14,333 nt of DNA from an uncultured Veillonella sp. Lineage in GTDB: Bacteria > Bacillota > Negativicutes > Veillonellales > Veillonellaceae. Positions within the stretch are counted from its first letter, which is position 1. The number at the start of each line of letters is the position of its first letter. The stretch covers positions 1-14,333 of the forward strand of contig NZ_UQYC01000052.1 of the NCBI RefSeq assembly GCF_900545205.1, in the 5' to 3' direction. Positions 1 to 6,189 of the stretch are shown in pieces. Made by a program: the position numbers and the translations under genes. The notes beneath the pieces were generated by a model, which was not told the DNA's origin, ran no database searches, and saw nothing but the letters and a program-made list of their open reading frames with translations.

Positions 1-552
1 ACCTAAAATAATCATAATCCATGCGTTATCAGCATTTACACCGTTAGCAATAGCGATGTAGGCTTGTGCACAGGAAAGAATAAAGTAGATAACTGTTAAG
101 TAAATCTTTGCTTTAGGAATTTTAGATGTTCCTGTTTTGTAACGTAATTTACTACCAATATAACCAGAAATACCACCAATAATAACGAGAAGTGGTAAAA
201 TCATTGCTACTAATGTAATGGCAGGGAATAATACATTTGCAATAGATGGAATCAACAATGCAATAACAGGTACTAAGAAAGAAGCTGCTGTTGCTGCGAT
301 TGGGAAATGTACCGCAATTGGATGTAAATGAAGATCTAGCAATTTTTCACGTTTTGTATTAATGCGACGTGGCTTGTAATCCATCCAAACTGTTGGAGGA
401 AAACCACATGTTGGACAAGGTTGATCCCTGTACTTAGCATCCTCAATATATCCGCATACACGGCAAATTATCCATTCGGTACCTTGTTCAGGTGTTGATT
501 TAGCTGCGGTAGAACTTGTTGCTGCCGTAGCTGCTTTTTGTTCTGCTGTCAT
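1..552 (-). CDS. Rubredoxin-like domain fused to DUF2231-like membrane protein (partial, C-terminus off window)
   Basis: Reading leftward from the ATG at 552, 184 codons stay open to the window edge, so the C-terminus is missing. A GGAG ribosome binding site lies at 561-564. After an Ala/Thr-rich N-terminus, residues 27-58 form a rubredoxin-like ribbon: C30-x2-C33-G-Y and C46-x2-C49-G, the four-cysteine pattern that binds one iron or zinc. Residues 74-86 read LHLHPIAVHFPIA, typical of DUF2231-like membrane proteins, whose conserved histidines are proposed to contact haem or metal. At least three hydrophobic segments follow (about 84-105, 107-133, 150-170). The likely role is an inner-membrane redox or metal protein; the substrate is unknown. 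It has its own promoter with an AT-rich palindrome. What is seen is the ribbon and the membrane segments; the redox role is inferred. Confidence 0.8.
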   Translation of the reverse strand, partial: MTAEQKAATAATSSTAAKSTPEQGTEWIICRVCGYIEDAKYRDQPCPTCGFPPTVWMDYKPRRINTKREKLLDLHLHPIAVHFPIAATAASFLVPVIALLIPSIANVLFPAITLVAMILPLLVIIGGISGYIGSKLRYKTGTSKIPKAKIYLTVIYFILSCAQAYIAIANGVNADNAWIMIILG

Positions 553-580
553 AATGAAATCTCCTTACTTAAGAAATTCT

Positions 581-618
581 ATATAATTAAATAATGATTA
601 TTATTTAATTATATTATA
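581..618 (-). promoter_or_regulatory. Promoter -10 and Fur-box-like palindrome ahead of the rubredoxin-like gene
   Basis: On the minus strand a perfect -10 TATAAT lies at 613-618. No good -35 is visible (ACTTTT at 17 bp). Immediately downstream is a perfect inverted repeat with 15-bp arms (581-595 and 600-614) and a 4-nt centre, placed over the expected transcription start. By hand its core matches the classical 19-bp Fur consensus GATAATGATAATCATTATC at 14 of 19 positions. It could equally be another repressor site or simply AT-rich DNA. Confidence 0.45.
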
Positions 619-740
619 CCATAATTCGCTAAGTAAAAAGTAAAATTTATATACTTATCAAAAAATTAAATATGCCGTAGTACTAACGTATCTATAATCA
701 AAGGTAGCGGTATTTAATTTCGATAACTTAGAATAATAAC

Positions 741-776
741 AAAAAAGACTCTATCTCCTTTACAGAGTTAGAGTCT
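741..776 (-). terminator. Intrinsic terminator, leftward transcripts
   Basis: Arms AGACTCTA (746-753) and TAGAGTCT (769-776) pair over 8 bp, with three further inner pairs (CTC/GAG). In the leftward RNA the stem is followed by six U (741-746). It is the first clear stop for transcription coming from the DIP1984-family and GNAT genes. The rightward side has no U-run. Confidence 0.75.
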
Positions 777-901
777 GAATGCCGAGTCAGGATGCAAATA
801 AAGTAGAGCAAAATAAGACCATACAAACACTTATCGGGTATGTATGTAATATCTAGTACACTTCAGCCAAGGAAACAGCATCAGCTTATCTTGTCATACC
901 C

Positions 902-927
902 GCTACAAAAGCAAGTACTTTTGTAGC
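902..927. repeat. Perfect 10-bp inverted repeat (hairpin)
   Basis: GCTACAAAAG (902-911) and CTTTTGTAGC (918-927) are perfect complements around a 6-nt loop. No U-run follows on either strand, so it is not a terminator. It lies inside the small leftward open frame mentioned for this region. Function unknown. Confidence 0.5.
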
Positions 928-1211
928 TACTTTTACAAATTTAAACATCTCTCTCATTTCTCTCAAAGTAAAAATAATGTCATATAAAATATAAAAATAT
1001 ATATGAAATTTAGAAATAGTCCCCAACGCCACCCTCATCAAAATAGTTGACACATGGTAATACATTATAAAAAATAACCATACATTTATACGCCATAAGG
1101 GCCTACACAATACATACCTTCAATGCCCCGTACATGTAATGGAATAACATCTTTTTACGAATTAAGCAATCGTGGCTTTGTATCCACCCTATCTTGATTA
1201 CCAACTTATGA

Positions 1212-1670
1212 TTAATACTCTATTAAATCAACCGTCCAATTGGTTGACTGTAATAAATTATCTAAGATACGAATCTCCTTGGCTATTACATCTGCTGTTT
1301 TTTGTAATTCACTTACATTCACAGTTGCTATCATTTTAATTTCCGAACCACGAGCACGGTAGTTGATAGCACTTGCACTATCTGCTAAAGCACGATATGC
1401 AGATAGACGCATAATTGCACCTTCTTTTTCCGCTATAATTTGTGTTAAAGAACGCCCTTCAACAATAGTTGCACAGTTAGTAAGATTAATATCTTTAATG
1501 AGTTGTTGAAGTCTAGCAATTGCCGCTTCTAGTTCTTGCATCAACACTGTAGGGTTTTCATTAGGTGTTTCCCCTTCCTGTACTAAACTATTTTGATTTA
1601 AACGACCTTGCAAATCACTAATTTTTTTATTTAAGTCAGCTCGTTCTTGTAATGCCTCAGCTAGTTTCAT
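1212..1670 (-). CDS. DIP1984-family (septicolysin-like) protein
   Basis: This 152-residue protein has the layout of the DIP1984 family: N-terminal MKLAEALQERADL, then N-x-V-QEGE-x-P (about residues 28-36), LI-x-x-IN-x-TN (57-66), a GRSLTQ segment (72-77), SEIK-x-x-x-TVNV (109-118) and a C-terminal NW-T-x-x-L (143-148). It is helical with heptad-like spacing and has no signal peptide or membrane segment, so it is probably a soluble coiled-coil protein. Homologues are sometimes labelled septicolysin, a haemolysin name that the sequence alone does not justify; the biochemical role is unknown to me. The start at 1670 is supported by GAGGTGA nine bases upstream. It lies 81 nt downstream of the GNAT gene on the same strand and may share its transcript, ending at the 741-776 terminator. 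Confidence 0.85.
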   Translation of the reverse strand: MKLAEALQERADLNKKISDLQGRLNQNSLVQEGETPNENPTVLMQELEAAIARLQQLIKDINLTNCATIVEGRSLTQIIAEKEGAIMRLSAYRALADSASAINYRARGSEIKMIATVNVSELQKTADVIAKEIRILDNLLQSTNWTVDLIEY

Positions 1671-1751
1671 ATTCTCTCACCTCGTAACAAAATAATATGC
1701 GCATCAATTTATTTAATGCTACCCATCTACTTATTCTTATTATATAACGAC

Positions 1752-2168
1752 TTATAAAACCTTTCGCATCAAGATATGTGGGCAACCTTCATCAAGGTAT
1801 TCTTCCCCTTCTGCTTTATATCCGAGGGATTCATAGAATGGTTTTGCCTGTACTTGCGCGGATAAAGAGCAAGTCTTAAATCCATCGCGACGAATACCGT
1901 TTTCTGCAGCCATCATAATCTTAGTCCCTAAATGTTGTCCACGATACAACTTACGTACCGCCATGCGTCCAATGTGGGCGTCGCCTTCATCAGAACTTGG
2001 AAAGTACCGACAAGTACCAGCCGCCTTGCCATCTATAGATAAGAGAACAAATTTTGCTATATCATCTATTTCATCGAACTCGTCTTCAAAACCCTGTTCT
2101 TTCATAAACACATCAATACGTATTTGTTTTATTTCCTCTGTTATATGATCTAAGATTTGAATAACCAT
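1752..2168 (-). CDS. GNAT family N-acetyltransferase (ElaA/YjcF-like)
   Basis: This is a 138-residue single-domain GNAT protein. The N-terminal part has the ElaA/YjcF-type signature IRIDVFMKEQGF followed by EFDEID (about residues 17-35). Strand beta-4 and the acetyl-CoA pyrophosphate loop are GRMAVRKLYRGQHLG (67-81), a version of the R/Q-x-x-G-x-G/A motif. The C-terminal AKPFYESLGY (108-117) is the usual end of the fold. The family transfers acetyl from acetyl-CoA to an amine; the acceptor cannot be read from the sequence. I place the start at 2168 because GGAG (2174-2177) lies five bases upstream. A longer frame starting at 2189 has no ribosome binding site. It is transcribed away from the aro operon, and a structured AT-rich region lies between them. 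Confidence 0.85.
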   Translation of the reverse strand: MVIQILDHITEEIKQIRIDVFMKEQGFEDEFDEIDDIAKFVLLSIDGKAAGTCRYFPSSDEGDAHIGRMAVRKLYRGQHLGTKIMMAAENGIRRDGFKTCSLSAQVQAKPFYESLGYKAEGEEYLDEGCPHILMRKVL

Positions 2169-2227
2169 ATCGTCTCCAAAGCGACTCATATATCGCTATT
2201 TATGTAAAATTATTTTTGTCATACTCT

Positions 2228-2307
2228 ACCTAAGAGCGTCAATTGACGTGAGTTAGGTTCATCACCGAAAGGTGGTTATACTATGACTATACTACAATTT
2301 AGTCATG
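2228..2307. other. Three consecutive hairpins, possible structured RNA
   Basis: There are three adjacent inverted repeats. In the first, ACCTAA (2228-2233) pairs with TTAGGT (2253-2258) enclosing the 12-bp palindrome CGTCAATTGACG (2237-2248). In the second, ATCACC (2261-2266) pairs with GGTGGT (2271-2276), closed on the plus strand by a GAAA tetraloop. In the third, ATGACTA (2283-2289) pairs with TAGTCAT (2300-2306) around a 10-nt loop. The GNRA loop favours an RNA read rightward, but there is no U-run after it, and the aroF promoter lies downstream. It could also be the leftward 5' UTR of the GNAT gene. I cannot assign it to a known riboswitch class. Confidence 0.4.
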
Positions 2308-2412
2308 AATAGCAAAAATCATTTTTATACAAAAGACCTCATTATATCTGCATTTCAAACAATTTATGAAGCACATTATTTTTAAAACTTCTATGAAATT
2401 TAATTTTAAGTA

Positions 2413-2442
2413 TTGCATAATCTTATCATTTGGGTTTATACT
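2413..2442 (+). promoter_or_regulatory. aro operon promoter
   Basis: -35 TTGCAT (2413-2418) and -10 TATACT (2437-2442) are separated by 18 bp. This would start transcription near 2449, about 26 nt before the leader peptide ATG. Confidence 0.6.
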
Positions 2443-2450
2443 ATACCCAA
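2430..2450. promoter_or_regulatory. Dyad over the aro operon -10, candidate operator
   Basis: TTGGGT (2430-2435) and ACCCAA (2445-2450) are perfect complementary arms. The TA pairs at 2437-2438 and 2442-2443 extend the symmetry about the centre at 2440. The dyad covers the -10 box and the expected start, where a repressor would act. The cognate protein is not evident. Confidence 0.4.
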
Positions 2451-2474
2451 CATTTTAGAAAGGAGCAATCAAAG

Positions 2475-2564
2475 ATGACTAACCAAATTAGCCTCGCTAC
2501 AAAACAATACTTTTATTGGTTCTTTATCCAACGTACGGGTAAGGAACTATTTGTGGTACGCTAA
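2475..2564 (+). CDS. Aromatic-rich leader peptide of the aro operon attenuator
   Basis: This 29-codon frame begins at the ATG at 2475 with AGGAG (2461-2465) nine bases upstream. The predicted peptide is polar except for a run at residues 12-17: Tyr-Phe-Tyr-Trp-Phe-Phe (codons 2508-2525), with another Phe at 26. Three different aromatic residues together are what a pan-aromatic leader peptide needs. A shortage of charged tRNA-Tyr, tRNA-Phe or tRNA-Trp would stall the ribosome here. The frame is followed by a strong terminator (2600-2639) and then aroF, the first committed step shared by all three amino acids. The peptide itself probably has no function beyond its translation. By analogy with the trpL and pheL leaders of enterobacteria this is a cis-regulatory coding element. 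No similarity search was possible. Confidence 0.85.
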   Translation: MTNQISLATKQYFYWFFIQRTGKELFVVR

Positions 2565-2615
2565 TTAAGATTTAGTCATTATTAGTTGCTTAGAATAGTA
2601 AAAGGGCTGCCCGTA
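2532..2615 (+). promoter_or_regulatory. Predicted antiterminator pairing of the aro attenuator
   Basis: UACGGGUA in the leader frame (2534-2541) can pair with UGCCCGUA in the 5' arm of the terminator (2608-2615): eight pairs including one G-U. The same eight bases recur in the terminator 3' arm (2622-2629), so the two segments compete for one partner. The segment starts 9 nt past the last codon of the aromatic run. A ribosome stalled on most of those codons would leave it free, while a ribosome reaching the stop at 2562 would cover it. A weak alternative hairpin, CGTAC (2532-2536) with GTACG (2556-2560), could hide it when the leader is untranslated. Confidence 0.65.
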
Positions 2616-2639
2616 TTAAACTACGGGTAGCCCTTTTTT
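2600..2639 (+). terminator. Attenuator terminator upstream of aroF
   Basis: GGGCTGCCCGTA (2604-2615) pairs with TACGGGTAGCCC (2622-2633): 12 pairs with one G-U, loop TTAAAC, then six T (2634-2639), with four matching A before the stem. It lies between the leader peptide and aroF, so by position it must control operon read-through. Confidence 0.92.
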
Positions 2640-2697
2640 GTTTGCTATCCCGTATGGTAAGCCCTACTATTCACTGTAGTTATAAGGAGGAATTATC

Positions 2698-3711
2698 ATG
2701 ATTATTACATTGAAACAAAACGCAGCAGAAACAGAAGTATCTCGTTTACGCAGTGAATTAGAGGAAAAAGGCTTCATTATCCATCCTGTAGAAGGTGCAC
2801 GCTATAATATTTTAGGTCTTATCGGAGACACAGCATCCCTCGATGCTCGTCAAATCGAGTCCCTTGATTTCGTAGATAAAGTAACTCGCATCCAAGAACC
2901 ATACAAAAAAGCAAACCGTAAATTCCATCCAGATGATTCTGTAATCAACGTAGGTGGTGTATTGATCGGTGGTGGTCACTTCGCAGTAATGGCTGGCCCT
3001 TGCTCCGTAGAAACACCTGAACAAGTACTTGAAACAGCAAAAGCTTGTAAAGAAGCTGGCGCTACAATCCTTCGCGGCGGTGCTTTCAAACCTCGTACAT
3101 CCCCATACTCCTTCCAAGGCATGGGCCCAGAAGGCTTAGAATTATTAGAACTTGCTAAAAAAGAAACAGGCCTTCCTATCGTTTCTGAAGTTATGGATAT
3201 TTCCCAATTACAATACTTCGATAACGTAGATATGCTTCAAATCGGCGCTCGTAACATGCAAAACTTCACACTTTTAAAAGAAGTAGGTAAATTAAACAAA
3301 CCAGTTCTTTTAAAACGTGGTTTATCTGCTACATACGAAGAATGGTTGATGGCTGCTGAATACATCATGTCTGAAGGCAATGAACAAGTTGTATTATGCG
3401 AACGTGGTATCCGCACATTCGAAACTAAAACTCGTAATACATTAGACGTAACAGCAATCCCTATGATGCATGAATTATCCCACTTGCCAATCATCATGGA
3501 CCCTAGCCACGCTGCAGGCATGAGCCGCATGGTTCGCCCACTTTCCCTTGCATCCGTAGGCGGCGGCGCAGACGGCCTTATGATCGAAGTTCACAACGAT
3601 CCATCCAAAGCATTATGCGACGGCCCTCAAGCATTACGTCCAGACCAATTCACTAGCCTTATGAAAGAAGTTATCGCATTGCGCCAAGCATTGGTAGAAT
3701 GCACTAAATAA
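2698..3711 (+). CDS. aroF: 3-deoxy-7-phosphoheptulonate synthase (DAHP synthase, class I-beta with regulatory domain)
   Basis: The enzyme condenses phosphoenolpyruvate and erythrose 4-phosphate, the first step of the shikimate pathway. It has 337 residues, the length of the Thermotoga-type enzyme. Residues 1-70 form the N-terminal ferredoxin-like (ACT-like) regulatory domain that in this type binds tyrosine or phenylalanine. The barrel follows, with AGPCSVE (99-105), KPRTSPYSFQG (131-141), GARNMQN (183-189), LLKRG (204-208), ERGIRTFE (235-242) and DPSHAAG (268-274). Metal ligands can be read as C102, H271, E297 and D308. The start is set by AAGGAGG nine to fifteen bases upstream of the ATG. 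It is first in the operon, after the attenuator, so it is probably controlled both at transcription and by feedback inhibition (the latter inferred from family). Confidence 0.96.
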   Translation: MIITLKQNAAETEVSRLRSELEEKGFIIHPVEGARYNILGLIGDTASLDARQIESLDFVDKVTRIQEPYKKANRKFHPDDSVINVGGVLIGGGHFAVMAGPCSVETPEQVLETAKACKEAGATILRGGAFKPRTSPYSFQGMGPEGLELLELAKKETGLPIVSEVMDISQLQYFDNVDMLQIGARNMQNFTLLKEVGKLNKPVLLKRGLSATYEEWLMAAEYIMSEGNEQVVLCERGIRTFETKTRNTLDVTAIPMMHELSHLPIIMDPSHAAGMSRMVRPLSLASVGGGADGLMIEVHNDPSKALCDGPQALRPDQFTSLMKEVIALRQALVECTK

Positions 3712-3727
3712 TCTCACATACCACACA

Positions 3728-3770
3728 AATAAGCTAGTATCCGTTATAATAGATACTAGCTTATTCTTTT
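3728..3770 (+). terminator. Hairpin between aroF and aroB, possible partial terminator
   Basis: A perfect 14-bp stem (3728-3741 with 3752-3765) closes a 10-nt loop and is followed by CTTTT (3766-3770). The U-tract is short, so it may terminate only part of the transcripts or mark and protect an mRNA end, leaving aroF more abundant than the genes downstream. Confidence 0.5.
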
Positions 3771-3785
3771 AAGAAAGGAACCGTT

Positions 3786-4838
3786 ATGACTCGCATTCAT
3801 ATTAACGCCTCCACACCTTACGATGTTGTCATCGAGGAAGGCGCTTTACAACGCATCACCGATTATATTAAACCGTTAAAACCAAATTGCCGTGTTATCA
3901 TCGTTAGCGACAGCAACGTGGCACCACACTATTTGGATTCTGTGAAAGCTAATATGGAACATGCGGGTTATACTGTTTGTGATTATGTGTTCCCTGCTGG
4001 TGAAAGCTCCAAAAATGCTCATCAACTCATCGATTTAGTAGAGTATATGGCAGCTCAATCGTTAACGCGTAAAGACCTTCTCATCGCCCTTGGCGGTGGT
4101 GTTGTAGGCGATATGGCAGGCTTTGCAGCAGCTACCTACCTACGTGGCATCGACTATGTACAGGTCCCTACATCTCTATTAGCTGCAGTAGACTCCTCTG
4201 TAGGCGGTAAAACAGCGGTTAATCTCGAAGCTGGCAAAAACCTTTGGGGTGCTTTCAAACAACCTATCCTTGTTCTCTGCGATCCAACTACGCTCAATAC
4301 ATTGCCAGACATGGAATGGAAAAATGGATGTGGCGAGATTATCAAATACGGTTTCCTCGATGTACCAGGTTTATTAACCCAACTCGAACATAAACCATTA
4401 ACTAAACATCGCGATAGCGTAAGTGCCGTTATCGCTCGCTGCGTTCAAGCAAAAGCGGATATCGTTGAGCAAGATGAACGCGAATCCGGTGTTCGTGCCC
4501 TCTTAAACCTTGGTCATACCTTTGGTCATGGCATCGAAAAGGCCAGTCACTTTGAAGTCCACCATGGCTATGCTGTAGCCATCGGTATGGTCCTCATGGC
4601 ACAAGGTGCTGTAAAACATGGAGAATTAGATGTAGAGGCATTAGAAAAATTAAAAGCCCTCATCGAAGCACACGATTTGCCAACTACTACGACCATAACG
4701 AAAAAAGAGATCTTAGCAGCTGCTAAACATGATAAAAAAAGCGAAGGGGCAACTATAAAAATCGTAGTTCCAACAAGCTATGGACATAGTGAACTTAAGG
4801 TGGTAACACACGAAGAGCTTGCCACCTATTTAGATTAA
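3786..4838 (+). CDS. aroB: 3-dehydroquinate synthase
   Basis: The enzyme converts DAHP to 3-dehydroquinate using NAD and a divalent metal (step 2). It has 350 residues, as usual. The NAD-binding region reads ALGGGVVGDMAGFAAATYLRG (101-121), followed by PTSLLAAVDSSVGGKTAVN (128-146) and GCGEIIKYG (181-189). Metal ligands by family alignment are E184, H244 in NLGHTFGHGIE (241-251) and H260 in HHGYAVAIGM (259-268). The start at 3786 follows AAAGGAA. The next gene's ribosome binding site overlaps the aroB stop, so aroA is probably translationally coupled. Confidence 0.96.
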   Translation: MTRIHINASTPYDVVIEEGALQRITDYIKPLKPNCRVIIVSDSNVAPHYLDSVKANMEHAGYTVCDYVFPAGESSKNAHQLIDLVEYMAAQSLTRKDLLIALGGGVVGDMAGFAAATYLRGIDYVQVPTSLLAAVDSSVGGKTAVNLEAGKNLWGAFKQPILVLCDPTTLNTLPDMEWKNGCGEIIKYGFLDVPGLLTQLEHKPLTKHRDSVSAVIARCVQAKADIVEQDERESGVRALLNLGHTFGHGIEKASHFEVHHGYAVAIGMVLMAQGAVKHGELDVEALEKLKALIEAHDLPTTTTITKKEILAAAKHDKKSEGATIKIVVPTSYGHSELKVVTHEELATYLD

Positions 4839-4848
4839 GGAGATTTAT

Positions 4849-6117
4849 ATGCATTCCGTAACGAACGCCATTCCTACAGGGACGATTGCGTCCATTCCAG
4901 CAAAGGCACATGCACACCGCGCATTGATTTGTGCAGCCCTTGCTACCTCTCCATCTACAATATTACTGAGTCGTACCTCTAAGGATATCGATGCAACGAT
5001 GGACTCCTTGCGAGGCTTAGGGGCTCACGTAGTATATGAAAATAAAATTGTTACCGTTACTCCTGGCCCAGCTCCAGCAAAAGGCAATGTAGTACCACAC
5101 GAATCAGGTACTACATTACGCCTTTTATTACCTGTAGCAGCATCCATCTGTAATGATGTAGATGTAGATGCTAAAGGTCGTTTACCAGATCGTCCACTAG
5201 AACCTATGCTAGGTGAAATGAAAGCGCACGGCGTAACTTTTTCCCAAGATAAACCGCCATTTACTATGACAGGTCGTCTTCAAGGGGGCAATTTCTCCAT
5301 GGTAGGCGATGTGAGTAGCCAATTCTTCTCTGGTTTATTGTTGGCAGCCCCTCAAATCGGCTTATCTACTATTACGTCTACGACACCGCTTCAATCTAGC
5401 GATTATGTAACATTAACTACTGAAACAATGCGAGATTTTGGTGTCGAAGTAGAACACACTTTACCAGACACAAACATCAATGAGGCTTTCACAGTACCAT
5501 TTGGTGCGTACTTCATAGGTCGTGATAATTACCAAATCGAAGGCGATTGGTCTAATGCAGCAATCTGGATGGTAGCCGCTGGTATGACGGGCAAACCAAT
5601 TACTATTACTGGTATGAACAAGAATTCTGTACAAGCAGACCGCCGCATCATGCAAGTTATGATTGATGCTGGTTGTGATGTGGTATGGGATGGTATGAAT
5701 GTAACGGTTACAGGCCGAGCGTCGAAACCAATTCATGTAGATCTAGAGCAAATGCCTGATATGTTGCCTGTTATGGCAGCCCTGGCTTGCTCTATTTCTG
5801 GTGAAAGCGACTTTGTTAAGGGTGCTCGCCTACGCTTAAAAGAATCGGATCGTCTCGTAGCCGTTGCTAATCTCGTGAGAGACTTAGGCGGTACAGTTCG
5901 TGAAGACGGTGATGACCTATACATCATCGGTAGTGGTATACTTAAAGGTGGCCAAGGTGATTGCGTAAATGACCATCGCCTCGTTATGGCTGGCACATTG
6001 ATGGCCCTCATCAGTGAAAATCCTGTTACCTTAAAAGATAGCGAAGCTATCACAAAATCCTATCCAGACTTCTTCGAGGACTGGAACTTACTGGGCGGTA
6101 ATGCACAACCAGTTTAG
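4849..6117 (+). CDS. aroA: 3-phosphoshikimate 1-carboxyvinyltransferase (EPSP synthase)
   Basis: The enzyme joins phosphoenolpyruvate to shikimate 3-phosphate (step 6), the glyphosate target. It has 422 residues with both inverse alpha/beta domains. Visible motifs: ESGTTLRLLLP (86-96), GRLPDRPLEPM (111-121), SSQFFSGLLLAAP (157-169), DWSNAA (234-239), MPDMLP with catalytic D305, RLKESDRL with E333 and R336, DHR with R378, and KSYPDFFEDW with K404. The N-terminal signature, normally P-G/S-S-K-S, reads IPAKAHAHRAL (16-26). K19 and R24 are kept, but the flanking serines are alanines, including the position of E. coli Ser23 that contacts the shikimate phosphate. A Glu replaces the E. coli Asn94, as in clostridial-type enzymes. 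It starts 10 nt after aroB behind AAGGAGA. Confidence 0.96.
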   Translation: MHSVTNAIPTGTIASIPAKAHAHRALICAALATSPSTILLSRTSKDIDATMDSLRGLGAHVVYENKIVTVTPGPAPAKGNVVPHESGTTLRLLLPVAASICNDVDVDAKGRLPDRPLEPMLGEMKAHGVTFSQDKPPFTMTGRLQGGNFSMVGDVSSQFFSGLLLAAPQIGLSTITSTTPLQSSDYVTLTTETMRDFGVEVEHTLPDTNINEAFTVPFGAYFIGRDNYQIEGDWSNAAIWMVAAGMTGKPITITGMNKNSVQADRRIMQVMIDAGCDVVWDGMNVTVTGRASKPIHVDLEQMPDMLPVMAALACSISGESDFVKGARLRLKESDRLVAVANLVRDLGGTVREDGDDLYIIGSGILKGGQGDCVNDHRLVMAGTLMALISENPVTLKDSEAITKSYPDFFEDWNLLGGNAQPV

Positions 6118-6155
6118 ATTTCTAATCCTATCTGGTGTAATCTAATAGATAATAG

Positions 6156-6173
6156 AAATAGTACGTACTATTT
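6156..6173. repeat. 18-bp perfect palindrome before aroC
   Basis: AAATAGTAC (6156-6164) and GTACTATTT (6165-6173) form a perfect palindrome in the 72-nt aroA-aroC gap, just before the aroC ribosome binding site (TAGGAG). It could be a protein site or a short hairpin affecting aroC translation. Confidence 0.5.
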
Positions 6174-6189
6174 AGTAGGAGTTAATATA

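Larger units (their letters stand above)
553..1211. other. 659-nt gene-poor region
   Basis: Apart from the promoter/palindrome at 581-618 and the terminator at 741-776, I see no convincing gene. A leftward open frame at 886-1110 begins at TTG without a ribosome binding site and is not credible at full length. Its last 20 codons (ATG at 945-943) form a cationic, hydrophobic peptide overlapping a perfect hairpin (arms 902-911 and 918-927, 10 bp, loop 6), and the frame stays open for ten codons past its TAA. It may be a decayed small gene or a small toxin-like peptide. The rest is AT-rich with no recognisable RNA. Confidence 0.5.

Noticed and set aside
1021..1040. AGGGTGGC on the minus strand as a T-box antiterminator
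   Set aside because: Only seven or eight bases resemble the T-box sequence. No specifier stem, no matching terminator arm and no suitable downstream gene are visible.
886..1110. 74-codon leftward open frame as a full gene
   Set aside because: It begins at TTG with no ribosome binding site, its first part has no protein-like pattern, and it lies in AT-rich DNA. Only its last 20 codons merit a note.
2169..2189. Upstream start for the GNAT gene
   Set aside because: There is no ribosome binding site at 2189; GGAG is correctly spaced for 2168.
2228..2307. M-box magnesium riboswitch, because of GTTAGGT at 2252-2258
   Set aside because: The other conserved M-box blocks are missing and the pairing pattern is different; no transport gene follows.
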